Below, in pieces: positions 1 to 13,400 of a stretch of 64,000 nucleotides of DNA. The stretch spans positions 231,212,578-231,276,577 of the forward strand of contig CP136062.1 in assembly GCA_032622095.1 (NCBI GenBank), written 5' to 3'. A program made the translations under genes and the position numbers. The DNA is from Siphonodentalium dalli. Lineage: Eukaryota > Mollusca > Scaphopoda > Gadilida > Siphonodentaliidae. Below the pieces are notes generated by a model. The model did not search any database, was not told the origin of the DNA, and saw only the letters and a list, made by a program, of their open reading frames with translations. The number at the start of each line of letters is the position of its first letter. Positions within the stretch are counted from its first letter, which is position 1.

Positions 1-331
1 TATATATTTTAGGCACGGGACCAGAGGGCGATCAATGAATCTTCTCCCTAAAAAGGGAGAAATGACTTCTCCCAATGTGAAGGTTCTAGGTTAGTCCTAG
101 CAGTCACTTTTTAGCCTGGTAATTTAATCATATTGTATAAAATAAGCTTTCCAACAATATATAATAATAATTTGCACCATTTAAATCATTCAAACTAGGC
201 TTGTCCTTTTCAAATATAACAAAAATATATTCAACAACAAGTAAATCGTCATCTTTTATATTTACATATACAAGGTATTTACAAACGAGTGCAGCAAAAA
301 ATATATAACAATTTTAATATATATCACATTT

Positions 332-1245
332 GTGAAATTGGAGAGAAAGTGTTTGTGCATGTCATCAGTCAAGTCTGAGTTTAGTGTGCCTGTCATTTTC
401 AGAATGAGGTCCCCAGAGGGTGAATTTAGTGATGCTATCCCGCATAGCGGGCCAGCATCACCAAATTTACCCTCTGGAGACCTCATTCTGCTTAGGCTTC
501 ATCTTCTGGGAAGTATCTATAGTATCAAATTAACATTGTTTTAGTTACATTTCCCTTCTAGGAAGTTTCTATATCCCCTAATTTGCAGAAGATAAAATTC
601 ATAATTGAGGTGCCCAATGGGTGAATATCACCAACTTCAAATGGGGAACTTCAATCTAATCCTATGTCTGCCATATCAGTTGAGGGCCTAAGCAGAATGA
701 GGACCCCAGAGGGTGAATTTAATGATGCTAGCCCACTATGACAGACACACTATTTGCAGGCTTGTTTGTCGTATAATGTGCATGTCAGTCAAGTCTGAGT
801 TTAGTGTGCCTGTTATTTTCAGAATGAGGTCACCAGAGGGTGAATTTAGTGATGCAGGCTAGCATCACCAAATTCACCCTCAGGGGACCTCATTCTGCAT
901 GGCCTCATCTGCTATAGGAGACATAGACTCAGATTGAAGTTCCCAAATGGTGAATATTGTGATGTACATCCATTGGGAACCTTGATTATGCAATGTGTCG
1001 TCTGCCAATTTGGGGATATAGAGAAACTAAACTAAAAATAAAATAGAAACTATGTGAAGAAGTTTCTATAGAAATTTGATAACAAAGAAACTTTCCAGAG
1101 AAGATGAGGCCTAAGCAGAATGAGATCCCCAGAGGGTGAATTTAGTGATGCTAGCCTGCTATGCGGGATACCGTCACTAAATTCACTCTCTGGGAACCTC
1201 ATTCTGCAAATGACAGGCACACTAAACTCAGACTTGGTCAAGAAT
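332..1245. repeat. Cluster of GCAGAATGAGG hairpin repeats
   Basis: Hairpins at 401-490, 691-736 (half), 821-898 and 1115-1207. The stem is GCAGAATGAGGTCCCCAGAG then GGTGAATTTAGTGATGCTAG, with a CCCGC-type loop. Flanking arms CTGAGTTTAGTGTGCCTGTC and AAGATGAGGCCTAAGCAG recur. Short open frames here (for example 'RSPEGEF') are by-products of the repeat, not genes. Confidence 0.7.
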
Positions 1246-1352
1246 AGAGAATATTGCAGAATAAATAGTGGACGTAAACGTACATTAGATGAAGCATGAA
1301 ATAGTAAACAGCCTTGAGACCAAATGTTTTTGCCTAAAATAAAAATGCTTTT

Positions 1353-1640
1353 CATGCTACATGTAACTCATCAGATTATACGGCCACATGCTACATGTAA
1401 CTCATTGGATTATAAGGCCACATGCTACATGTAACTCATCGGATTATAAGGCCACATGCTACATGTAACTCATCGGATTATAGGCCCCCATGCTACATGT
1501 AACTCATTGGATTATAAGGCCACATGCTACATGTAACTCATTGGATTATAAGGCCACATGCTACATGTAACTCATCAGATTATACGGCCACATGCTACAT
1601 GTAACTCATCGGATTATAGGGCCCCATGCTACATGTAACT
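1353..1640 (+). repeat. 34 bp tandem repeat, about 8.5 copies
   Basis: Unit CATGCTACATGTAACTCATC followed by GGATTATAAGGCCA. The last copy runs into a degenerate hairpin MITE end (CCTTTGGGAGACTCTCATAT ... AAGTCATGAAAAGGTTAA, 1638-1716). Confidence 0.8.
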
Positions 1641-2285
1641 CCCTTTGGGAGACTCTCATATATAACAGAATGCATAGACATAGAGTTTTCACAACATTTC
1701 AGGAAGCTCAAGTCATGAAAAGGTTAACAATCAAATTAGCAACCAGAATCAATCAATATGATTGTAATATGATTCTAATATGATTGTAACTTGTCAAAAT
1801 GTTTTTAATGAGTTTGACCTCAAGATTCACTGAACAAATTTGCAAATGAAATCAATTTCCATTGAAGCTACCAGTGAAATTTTCAGGATTTCTAGAGAAA
1901 CGCACCTTTATGTGTTTCTTCCTATATACTTTTCATACAGTTTCCGGGTATAAAATAATAAATATGAGTCGAAGACACCTGTCCGGAAACACTTCATCAA
2001 TTAATATTCATTTTATATTGATATTTTCTTATATAATGCGATAATCATGTTCAGATAATAAATTTAGCCCTTTCTATATATATATCGATAGGTCGTTTAT
2101 TGAACTTATTATCTAAACATTTCTCTCAATAAATAGGACACCTTCTGTACTTTTATATATCTGTCCATTCTGCATTTCCTTATTAGATTTCAATCATTTA
2201 CAATAAACCGAAAATTCACTTTAGTTTATAAAAAAGATGAATCAAGATGCAAAATATGAAGAAAGATCTGTATTAAAAACACATT

Positions 2286-2612
2286 TTATATATAGTTTCC
2301 GGAGTATAAAATAATATATATGAGTCAAAGAAATCCTGGAAAAGACGCTATCAATTAATATTGAATTTATATCAATATCTTCTTATATAATGCGATAGTC
2401 AAGTGGGACATTTTTTCATTACAATTTTTAGAAATTTATATAGTTATACCGCATGGCACTCTGAATGAATTTGAGCCCTAAATTGTCCCAAATTGATTGT
2501 ATGTATATTATATCACAAAATTCAAAATAAAATGACTATTAATTGATAGAAGCATTTCCGGACAGGGGCCTTCGATTCATATTTATTATTTAATACCCAG
2601 GAAACAATATAA
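2286..2612. mobile_element. TIR element with GTTTCCGGGTATAAAATA ends
   Basis: Left TAGTTTCCGGAGTATAAAAT..., right (complement) TTGTTTCCTGGGTATTAAAT; similarity runs inward through TCAATTAATA. An isolated left half of the same family is at 1939-2043. No ORF. Confidence 0.55.
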
Positions 2613-2642
2613 AACTTGAAAGTAGAAAGAGATAGACAATGT

Positions 2643-3042
2643 TTAACCCTTTACCCAACAAACTGGCCAAAACCGGCCAAATAAAGCTTCAACAGCCTAA
2701 AATATCTTCGGTCTGTCTCAATAGAACCATACACATATGGATATCATTGGAACCGGCTTCTTGACCACATTGTGATAGTTACAGTTATGCCCTGTGCCAA
2801 TGCATTCTCTTATATATGCGAGTCGACCATAGGTCGCCTCGCATATATAAGAGAATGCATTGGCCTACAAAAAATCTTTTTTTAACACTTTTTACCATTT
2901 TTTCTTACATTCTTTAACAATTTTATAATTTTTAATGTGTTAAGCCAATGCATTCTCTTATATATGCGAGGCGACCTATGGTCGACTCGCATATATAAGA
3001 GAATGCATTGGCACAGGGCCCTTCTGTTGGGTAAAGGGTTAA
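2643..3042. mobile_element. TTAA-flanked hairpin MITE (CCCTTTACCCAACA termini)
   Basis: 400 bp. TTAA followed by CCCTTTACCCAACA at left and its complement at right: piggyBac-type target and terminus. It contains two copies (2797-2863, 2945-3011) of a 67 bp palindromic hairpin module (CCAATGCATTCTCTTATATA stem) separated by an A/T-rich spacer. Confidence 0.75.
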
Positions 3043-3660
3043 AGAGATATTATAAAGTTATAGCATGTTTATTTTTGATAACACAATATGAATACTGATA
3101 TGAAATGACAAGAACCCAGTATAATTCCATGTTCATATGGAAATAATTCCATCTTTCGCACATATAAAACTTTTAGGTATTAAACATTCAAAAATGTAGC
3201 AACATATTGTTAAGTGCAAAATATATGAATTGAATAAGAATCTTGAACATATTCATCATTTATTTTGTTGGAGTTGTTCATTTGGCAGTATCGTTTTATG
3301 CATGTAAACACTTTGCCCTAAATGAATGATGGTAATACAGGTATAGTGGTTTAAAATTTTATCCAAAAATCTGAGTTTATATTTTTCAACAACGAAACTC
3401 AGACAAATTTATATTATTTATTTATTTTACCTGTCATTGGCTGTCAAAGCAACATTTGTTCATAATTATTAGCAGCAAAGGAATGCAACATATTGCTAAG
3501 TATATAAAATCAATAATTCTGTAAATTTTTCTGCTTGTTGCTAGTATCATGCTCAAACAATTCTACTCAAGTTTATCGGTGATGATATTTAGTCATACTG
3601 CGATATCATTTTCAGTATCGTAGTAGATATTAAAATCTGAATACCTTGAAGCCCTAATAT

Positions 3661-4146
3661 TATACACCACGGTGGGGAATCATGTGATTTCGAGGAAGGT
3701 GAGTACCACGCATTCAAAATGTACAAACGCACAACAACATAATATATGAGGAACTGACATAAAACATAGCATTTGGAGTCTTACTTTTAAAACAATTTGA
3801 TACCATACCTGTTTGGAAATACTCAATAGTTTTCTATAACATTCTAACCAAAGTTACCAGTCGGTGGTTCGTGGAATACACAACTCCATAAATCTAGGAG
3901 AATTAATCCTTCGACCGACAACTTTGGTCAGAATTTTAGAGCAAACAATTGTGAGGTTGGACACAAATGAGGTATCAGCTTGATTGAAAAATAGTATAGC
4001 ATATGCTCGTAGTTGCCAAAATTGTGTGTAATATATCATTATCCTAGTTTATTACCTTGTTCCTCATTTCTGGTCGCGTTTGCCTTGGCCATTTTGAATG
4101 TGTGATACTCATAAATTCGATACCATGTGATTCCCCACTGTGTATA
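3661..4146. mobile_element. TIR element (TATACAC...GGGGAATCA)
   Basis: Left end TATACACCACGGTGGGGAATCA and right end, reverse complemented, TATACACAGTGGGGAATCACA; similarity extends inward to ATTCAAAATG. A second inner inverted pair surrounds TTGGTCAGAATTTTAG. No coding capacity. Confidence 0.6.
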
Positions 4147-4236
4147 CTAACTATTGATAGTAGTGTTTGGTAAATGGGTGTAACCAAAGATATGAACAGA
4201 AATCATTGGATACCTTCTAATGGGTTTAACCAAATA

Positions 4237-5358
4237 CACTGGGGGGAAACTGTTTCACCAGAATCGATTCTATCGCCCTTCCGGTTCCGTCTCTATCGAA
4301 TTAAGTTCCGACTCTTTCGCGATTTCTAAAACATATTTTCAAAGTTTTGACCGTTGTTTATAGACTGAATGTCAAAACAGAATGTATTCTCCAATAACAA
4401 TCGACAGATTATGTCTTTATACGTGTTTATTGATGACAGTAATGCAAAATCGGCTGCATGTTGTGCAAAGTTAGAGACATAGTGCATTTGGGTGCATTTC
4501 CCATGAAAATTAGGCAGCACTTTGATGCTCAGATTATCGGCCTTGTCTACTTTAAATTGGACTGAAACTTGTCAAGTTTTATGGTTGAACATTAGATAAT
4601 TATAATACAATACCTACCTCCTCGCCGTACCAGTCCTTCAAATTAGTGCCTCAAAAAGCAACAAAAGGTTCCGATTCTATTGTGATGTTTATGTTCACGA
4701 TCGGTTCTTTCGTTCCTGTCTACAGTACATTCATATTCGATCAGATTATTTGATTGTACATCTATAGTGTTGCCCAATGACAATAGTCACAATACATGGT
4801 CATATATGGTTTAAAATTGTAGCCATAGTAAATCAATAGATGAGTTTTAGTGGTCCCAAACGATCATAGGTCAGATAGAAAGAACCGATCGTGAACATAA
4901 AAATCACATTAGAATCGGAACATTGCGTTGCTTCTTTTGATGAATTAATTTGAGGGTATTTTACTATGAGGAGCCATCGAGAGCTCTTCTGTAATCGTGT
5001 CCTGGTGTTCGATCATACAAGAAGACATATTTCAGTCTAATTAAAAGGTAAAGAGGCCGATAAACGGAGCATCAAAATGCTGCTTTATTTACAAAGGAAA
5101 TGCACACAAACACATTACTCTTCTAAGTGTGCAAAAAATAGCCGACTTCGCATTATTATCACCAATAATTACACACAAAGACACAATCTAGCGCTAGTTT
5201 TTGTAAAATACGTTCTGTTTTAACATTTAGTGTATAAATGGAGGTCAAAACTTTGAAAACATTTGTTTCAAGTCGCGAAAGAGACAGGACTTAATTCGAT
5301 AGAGACGGAACCGGATAGGCGATAGAATCGATTCTTGTGAAACAGTTTCCCCCCAGTG
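4237..5358. mobile_element. CACTG fold-back DNA element
   Basis: 1122 bp element beginning CACTGGGGGGAAACTGTTTC and ending with its reverse complement, flanked by AAATA on both sides (4232-4236, 5359-5363). The two halves pair over most of their length, for example the 'GTTCACGATCGGTTCTTTCG' block near 4692 with its complement near 4868, leaving a loop at roughly 4740-4850. The CACTR terminus suggests the CACTA/Mirage/Chapaev group. It landed in the second unit of a 46 bp tandem duplication: flanking copies of ACAGAAATCATTGGATACC lie at about 4195 and 5369. Confidence 0.75.
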
Positions 5359-5593
5359 AAATATATAAACAGAAATCATTGGATACCTTCTAATTTCATA
5401 AACATGGATGTGAACATGAAATATTACCAAGGTAACAGAACTTGTAGATAATATGAATACATGAAGGTGCGTCAATCAAACTTAGGTCCACAATGTGTGG
5501 ACTCCACATATCAGGGTTTAAAATCAGAAGAGAATCACAATCATGATTCTTAGGTCCACATATCCAAGCCTAGAAATAGTGTGTCTGTCATTT

Positions 5594-5750
5594 GCAGAAT
5601 GAGGTCCCCAGAGGGTGAATTTAGTGATGCTACCCCTCTGGGGATCTCATTCTGCTTACACCTCAGCAGAATGAGGTACATAGAGGGTGAATTTGGTGAT
5701 GTTAGCCCGCTATGCCCCGCTAAATTCACCCTCTGGGGACCTCATTCTGC
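5594..5750. repeat. Two GCAGAATGAGG hairpins
   Basis: Adjacent copies 5594-5655 (short, loop deleted) and 5665-5750, in the same orientation as the 332-1245 cluster. Both are flanked by ATCAGGGTTTAAAATCAGAAG direct repeats (about 5511 and 5787). Confidence 0.68.
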
Positions 5751-6220
5751 AAATGACAGACACCATATTTCAAGGCTTGCACATATCAGGGCTTAAAATC
5801 AGAAGAGAATCACATGATTCTTAGTTTGATTCTCGTTAAAAGCAGTTGATTCGGTGAAGAAATGCTATAATTTGATTCTCGTAAAATTTTATGGATTTTA
5901 AGGCCTGCATATTATTTGGTTGCAAATCTCACACAGTATTATTAAAGACATATTATGGACTTATTTCATTGAATAAAACAAATCAGTTAATATCCAAATA
6001 CTATCGCCATTGAAAGAATGCAGCAATGAACTGAGATTGATGAAAATGCGAACCACACCGACTGTACCATTTCAGAGAACACAACGGTTGGACTATGCAC
6101 ACATGTAAATATTTACTACATTATTCGGGACATAAACATTACGACAATGATTTGTTTGTAACAATCATGCTGTTTTCTGACTAATTTGGATATAACTTAT
6201 TTTGAGTGTTTAACATAACT

Positions 6221-6555
6221 TTAACCCTTTCATGACAGGAGCTGTGCTGGTGCAGCATAAAGATCCTGTGACAGTGCATTCTCTTATATATGCGAGTCTC
6301 CCATAGGGAGCCTCGCATATAAAAGAGAATGCAATTGCTTACAAGGTAAATTTTAGGCCAATGCATTCTCTTATATGTGAGGCTCCCTTTGGGAGAGTCG
6401 CATATATAAGAGAACACATGGCTTACAAGGTAAATTTTTGGCCAATGCATTCTCTTATATGTGAGGCTCCCTTTGGGGAGACTCGCATATATAAAAGAAT
6501 GCACTGGTACAGGGTTTTCGCAAAATTTCAGAAAGCTCCAGTCATGAGAAGGATA
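6221..6555. mobile_element. TTAA-type MITE with three hairpin modules (degraded right end)
   Basis: Left TTAACCCTTTCATGACAGG. The right end GCTCCAGTCATGAGAAGGAT is a decayed terminus. It contains hairpins 6271-6335, 6358-6421 and 6442-6506, of the CTCCC/GGGAG centre type, separated by GCTTACAAGGTAAATTTT spacers. Confidence 0.6.
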
Positions 6556-6868
6556 AAATCTTTGTTTGCTTATTCCGTTCTTATTAATGTAAAAAAAAAA
6601 TTGGTAGGTAGGTCATAATATTATTTTTTTTTACTTCATTTTTGACAAAAGCAAAAAAATCGGGTCCTATTTTCAAGCTTAATTGATCTCAATTGAGGGA
6701 TATCTCATTCTGATCGATACATGACCAATTCGATAAAAATGACAAATTGTTCACACACATTGAAACAATGAACACTAACAATGAACGAGTACTTCCACCC
6801 AATCAGATTTAATCCCATCAATGATATTTGAGTTATTGTTATTTTACAACTCAATTCAGAACAGTAAT

Positions 6869-7064
6869 TCAACTGACTGGAGCTTCCTGAAATTTTGCGA
6901 AAACCATGTGTCAATGCATTCTCTTATATATGCAAGTCTCCCATAGGGAGCCTCGCATATATAAGAGAATACATTGGACTAACAATATTTACATTGACCT
7001 TGTAAGCCAGTGCATTGTCTTATATGTGCGAGGCTCCCTATGGAAGACTCGCAAATATAAGAGA
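6869..7064. mobile_element. Truncated hairpin MITE (two modules)
   Basis: Starts GACTGGAGCTTCCTGAAATT, the inner terminus of the CCCTTTCATGAC family in reverse, then hairpins 6911-6977 and 7007-7064. No right terminus or TTAA is seen. Lies just downstream of RAB28 exon 6. Confidence 0.55.
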
Positions 7065-7090
7065 AATTTTATAATAAAGAAACTTTCTAC

Positions 7091-7163
7091 CTCGAGGCTG
7101 GTTCCTAACCTCTAGGCTGGTTCCTAACCTCTAGGCTGGTTCCTAACCTCTAGACTCGTTCCT
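7091..7163 (+). repeat. 19 bp tandem repeat, four copies
   Basis: Unit CTAGGCTGGTTCCTAACCT with minor changes, between a hairpin MITE and the RAB28 3' end. It could be transcribed as 3' UTR of RAB28. Confidence 0.75.
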
Positions 7164-7224
7164 GCATATATTGATGAATGGACTTGATGAGTGATGACTT
7201 ATAATGAATTAAAACCTATGATTA

Positions 7225-7401
7225 TCATTGTAGACTGCAGAATGAACTTTTTGTTGATTGCTTCACCGGTTTTAATTTTGACTCGTGATTCGTGTATTGG
7301 ACGATTTCTGCTTTGACAACTTTCTGATGCTGATCTAGTTCCGTCTTCGTTAATTTTACTCCAAGGATTTCTGCGGCTGCTTTTTGGAATACGAGAGAAA
7401 C
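7225..7401 (-). CDS. RAB28: RAB28 exon 6 (residues 166-223, CaaX tail)
   Basis: Acceptor TTTGTGTTGGCAG. It encodes [20 protein letters not shown] and a hydrophilic tail ending SSFCSLQ then stop. The final CSLQ is a CaaX prenylation signal; Gln at the X position favours farnesyl transferase. Confidence 0.95.
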   Translation of the reverse strand, partial: VSLVFQKAAAEILGVKLTKTELDQHQKVVKAEIVQYTNHESKLKPVKQSTKSSFCSLQ

Positions 7402-10400
7402 CTGCCAACACAAAAAAAGTTTATTTTTCAGCTAGTGTTGAAATGATTACCTAACTTGTATTTAAATTCGTGCAGTACTATTTTTCACTCACTCGTCGGT
7501 GCGCGAATTTAAAACTGAGCGTAAAGTAGTATGACTCCTGACCACGGGAAACAAGATCGAGGGTTATGTTGATAATATACACACATTATGAAAGATTAAT
7601 AGACAATTATGCCTGTACATGTATAGGCCTATATTTCATTCGGTCAACCGATATCAAAATTTCAAAACCATCACTCATCGCCAAGCGACATACAAATCAT
7701 GATAACGTCGATAGTGTTGAAATACTTCTAAAAAATGCACATATTCTGGGTTGCATTTAAGCACATCCCCTATTCACCACCATACATGGGGTGACACCGT
7801 GATCATGCAAATGAATCTATAACTAATTATGATTATGACAGATGAAATATTATAGAACCCACAAATTAAAGGATGCCGTCATGCCGACAATGTATAAAGA
7901 CAAACCCTCAACTTTAACTGCCAGCAAAACATGGCTCAAATGAATGTTTAATTTGGGTCATAATTATATATCAATGTCCTAATTATAACAATACCACATT
8001 ATAGATACCATGGTTTGCACAAACCTGAAATTCAGGTATTTGGGAGGGGGGTCACCATTTTGAAAACTAGAAAATAATGCTTGCGCTAGTTAAGTGTTCT
8101 TGCTTTCCATTGAATCCATTAATAGAATAGTTTGAAGATGTCGCCTTTCAGAAATTCTCATGTTATTTCATAAATTTAATAGTATTGTCGTAGAAGCCTG
8201 TTCTGATAGATGACTGAGTGAAGAAACACTTTGATTTGAGACTTGTTAGTTTAATTCAGAGGTTACAACTCCATCTGTCTTAAAGGCATCAATGGTGTTT
8301 ATGAGCCCAATATATATTTGACACTGTTTAGTTTAGTTTAGTTTAATACATGCGATCGCTGTTCATCAAGCAGAGGACATTGCGATCTTATATAGGGAGA
8401 CTGTACCCAAATCTAGCCATTGTATTATGGGGGCATCGCCTATATACTCAACAGATCATATGCAATAAAAGAATTAATCTGAGTGAAGAATGAGAGTTAA
8501 ATACATGCACTCATATACTTAAAGACTTGTTTGGGTAGGTAAAACTGATAAGTTAGTATTCAGGCACTATGCCAACTGGCGGAATATCATTAAATTATTA
8601 AACCGACAGGTAAGTGTTGATTTTTCTGAAGTCAGTTGGTTCTGGTTTTCTGTTTTCGAGTTAATTTCATTGATTTCCAGTCCATGACTACTTCAATATC
8701 ATAATTAATATCATCGTAACAAAATGGTGCATGCAGTTATGTTCCGCTGTGATCATGTTTAATGTACACATGTATCTTCAGAAATGACTAAGAATTGAAA
8801 CTGACATCAGATCCAAGACTTTTGTGAAAATAATTTCGTCAGTTTTGAATTCGCGCAGATAAGTGCGCGAATTTAAAGTGCACGAATTCAAAACTGAGCG
8901 AAAAATAGTATTGCGCAAATTTAAATACAAGTAAGGTAGTCGACGTCGACCAGAATTTCGGCGATAATCGATTAGCAATCTCCTAGTCGACTAATCGTGA
9001 TATTTCCCAGACAGGTATAGATAAATGTTTCATTGGTAGCGATTATTGATGCATGTAGTATACTTACATATTTATCGTTGTCAGTGTGTATAAAGCACAA
9101 ACGATTTCGATGGAACCCAAAATATGACCTCCTGGTCGCAGTTATGGTATTATTAAAACATGTTTCTGATCTAGATATTAAGTCATCATGCGAGGGATAG
9201 CAACCTGTTATAGTATGTTATTCGCTGGAAAACGGGACCATTTTGATGTCTCAACAATTGAATCAATCATTGTTTGGCTAAGTCACAACAGCAGATTTAC
9301 TGTATACGTTCCCATATTCAAAATGCGGCACCTTTGATCTACGATATTTTATGTCTGACGTTGCAATAGATGTGTTGTTTTGACGACGCAGTGACTGATA
9401 CAAGATCAAACCAATTCTGACATGACCACATGTTCACTTCACTCCTGACTGGTTTAATTATGTTTATATTGTGCTGGATTATGCCAATATATCAGTCCGA
9501 TTTCTAATCAAGTCATTGACTCATTGTCATGCAAGCACACACCCCTAAAGTAGACCAACGGTTACATGGTATAGCAGAAAAGCTCGCTGAACATTGCGTA
9601 AAATGTTACAGGAGAAAAATAAACTGCGCATGCGCCGGAAGTTAGAAAGCTTGTTTCATCCAGCTGTATCGAAGTCTCTCTATAGTATTTAATGACTTTG
9701 TCGGGATCACTCACAAACATAACTTCAACGCTGAAGTTTACCACAATATTATATATGAGTGATCATGATACTTACCTGTCACTAAAGGCTGTCAACATCG
9801 ATAAATATTATGATACATATGCATGTTTTAATAAATTTATGATGACAAACTGCTGTGAAATGGGCAGATCAACGATGTCTAACAAAATACTTTGATAATC
9901 CTGTGCGGGTTTTTGATCGTTCTATATATATAGCAGGTGTCGACTAGTCGACATACCCTCTTTTCAGGTTAAAGAAACAAAATGCAGTCCAATTTGACGT
10001 AAACCAGCTACTCAGATCGGTTGCGATAATCGGTTGCTTTTTTACGTTAAAGCCCCGGGTATATATCTTTCTATGGTATACTTTACGCCTAAATCCAGAG
10101 GCGGGATTTGTTGTAAATTTTAATTGATTTTACCCTATAAATCAATACATAATGCTCCATATATATATTATTTTATTATAGGCTATTTTATTTTGCTTAC
10201 ATTTTCTCCTGTTTTTGCTGAAACAAAGTGACCAGTCATTCCGTGCTCCTGCGCAAATTTCTGGTGTCGGTCAAGCTTCACTGTCCTCATGTGCTCAAGG
10301 TCACCTGGCAATGAAACAATCAAAGGGGTCAAAAGTCAAATATTACAGGACAAGATTCACTGATGTGCTTAAACCTTTCTATACTGAAGCATCATTGATG

Positions 10401-13400
10401 AGTAGTTATCTTATTAACCCTTTATATACTAAAGCGTCATTGATGAGTAGTTATCACATAGGAAGTTTTCAGATAATAAGTTTAACCCTTTCTATACTAA
10501 AGCATCATTGATGAGTAGTTATCCCTTAGAAAATGTTCAGATAATAAGTTTAACACTTTCTATACTAAAGCATCATTTAATATACGGTAAATAGGGATTG
10601 ATGTATGAAAAGGAAAACTTCATTGTCTTCATTACTAACGATGACAAATTGAACTTTCTTCATTATGAAATGAATGTAATCAATGTAATGGATACGGCGC
10701 TGTGGTTGTTGGGGCACATATGTGAATCGTGAAGCGGTTCTCACTAAATGTGGCCCCAATGACCACAGTGCTGTATCCACAAATAACACAGTACACACAC
10801 CCACTACATTCATTAACGACCACAGTGCTGTATCCACCAATAACACACACACCCACTACATTCATTAACGACCACAGTGCTGTATCCACCAATAACACAC
10901 ACACCCACTACATTCATTAACGACCACAGTGCTGTATCCACCAATAACACAGTACACACACCCACTACATTCATTAACGACCACAGTGCTGTATCCACCA
11001 ATAACACACACACCCACTACATTCATTAATGACCACAGTGCTGTATCCACCAATAACACACACACCAACTACATTCATTAATGACCACAGTGCTGTATCC
11101 ACCAATAACACAGTACACACACCCACTACATTCATTTCTTATATCTATAGAGTTTTTTGATGATTTATTCCCATTAAAAAGCTGAGTGTATTCTTATTTA
11201 TTTTCACAAAATCTGCCGAGAATTTGAGTGTAGCCCACGCAGCACATTAAGTCAGTCCAATATAAGATTTCCAAGCACTTAGCAACAATAAAGTGATTGA
11301 TAAAAATAACTGGCTTCAGATGCAATTTGACTGAACTTTGAAAAGCACGCACAATTATTCCGCTGACCGCTTTTAGTTATTAGGTCAGATTAGGTCAACA
11401 ATTTATTATGTCGTGTTCGTGTTTCGGTCTGTGCATTTTTGGGGTATGAAAAGGTGACCCAAATGACAGTTGACTAATCACCGAACAGGATATAGTGTAA
11501 CACAGACAGGCTATGTTAATATTTGTTAATGAAACATAACAGACCCTACTGATCCCGCTTCTAGAACTACAGCTAAAATTTGAAACAAATTGATTTTCAT
11601 ACAGATAAGATACACATGATTTTTCAATGTTTATCGAATATATAGTTCCTCTGTTGATCTGATCCTCAGACACCAGTCAATGTGGTCATAGCTCACTGAC
11701 TTAACATTTCTTATTAACTTTTATTACACACTTTGTCATGATTTATAAAGTCACACCTGTGAAGAATTACGTGCCCGGTGAGCGCACTCGATCAGCTGAT
11801 CAGGGACTATTTTGTCTTTATCTTTAAAATTAGCGTTATTATAGTGACTTGATATACGGTTTTAATAACAATCTATGCCATAAAATATGATTAAAATACT
11901 ATAATCCATCACTATTTGAAACATCTGTGTCTCAGAAGATGTCCACAGAGAAATAGAAAACTCCTGAAATCATAGAATGACTTCCCCCAGAATGCAACAA
12001 AATTCAAACTTTTTCTATGGAAGGGGAAGACTCTATCTTTAAAGGGGTACTGTACCCAAGATGTTGTTGTTGGTTTCTATAATCCCCGAGTCGGAGAATA
12101 AGGTAACAACTTTTCCATTCTTTGAAAGTCTGTTGAGTACGAAGTAGTGTTACGGATGGTAAATTTACCGGAATGCAAAAATACAAATTGTCGTTGTCGA
12201 GTAATTTTTGTACAGTTTTCAACCAAATGAATCAAATAAAAATTATATTATATGCATAGTAGTCCCATATACTCATTTAAGTTATTGTATCGTCACTAGT
12301 CAATGAGTGGCTTGAGTTTTCTCCCCGTATAAGCATAATGTTTCAAACGACCGTGTGTGCAATGGGTTTACTAATCCAGTATCCCTCAATTATAATTTGA
12401 TTACGTTTTGTACACGGAAATTCGTATTTTAATTTACGCCATTTTATGGCTCCAGCCATAAATTCAATTTATATAAAATTATTAACTTTTAAATTATTAA
12501 ATTTTAAGATAGCCTATTAACCTGAGCGTTTACAGAATACATCTTCGATTCAAATTACTTATGTTTCTATATAGTATCGATAATAGATCGTTGTTATCAC
12601 CGTAAATTTATTGAAAATGGCGTACAGTACCCCTTTAAGTCGTGAAAAGTGTGTAATAATCAGAATAATCAAATGGTTTCGATGTTTATGTGACATAATT
12701 CACTCGGGGAGGCGGTCCTATTGGTAAAACCCTTGTTCACTCTACTCACTCGGGTTTTACCAAGCCCAACTCCCCTTGTGAACTATTTCACGTAATCATC
12801 GAAACCAGTTGATTACAATCTATAAAATAACCTGTGAGAGTTATGTGTGATATTGATAACAAATGATGCAGTTTCCCAAATTGATAATGTAATACCATTC
12901 AAATAAAAATATTTGTACAGTCAATTTCAGTAAATTGCATATCGTTTAAATGCATATTTCGGCTATTTGCATAAAATATGCATGCCCCAAACCATTTTCT
13001 CATAAAAATACTATTTTTTAATCGTTTATTTGCATAAGGGTCGGACTCTATTCCGTTTTTATGCATACGAAAATCGCCAAAAATGTTGATGAGAAGGGGT
13101 AAAAAGTCACCTCATGGTGCCGAAATTATAGCAATTTGTAAAACTATTTACCCTGAAAAACGTATTTTATGGGAAAACTTAATACAAAGTTGTTGAAGAT
13201 GACCATCGCGAGAGCGAAGACGGCAATTTTCAATTTCATAACACACGTGGTTTTCTATCTCTTCTCAGTAACATGCTTCTGTTGACACACATTTCATGTA
13301 TGTTTCCATATTTATTTGTGAATTGCATGATTTCTTAAAATTTGTATATTTATGTGGTTGTTTGTTGAGTTTGTAAACGTTTGTAAACACCTGAAGTTCC

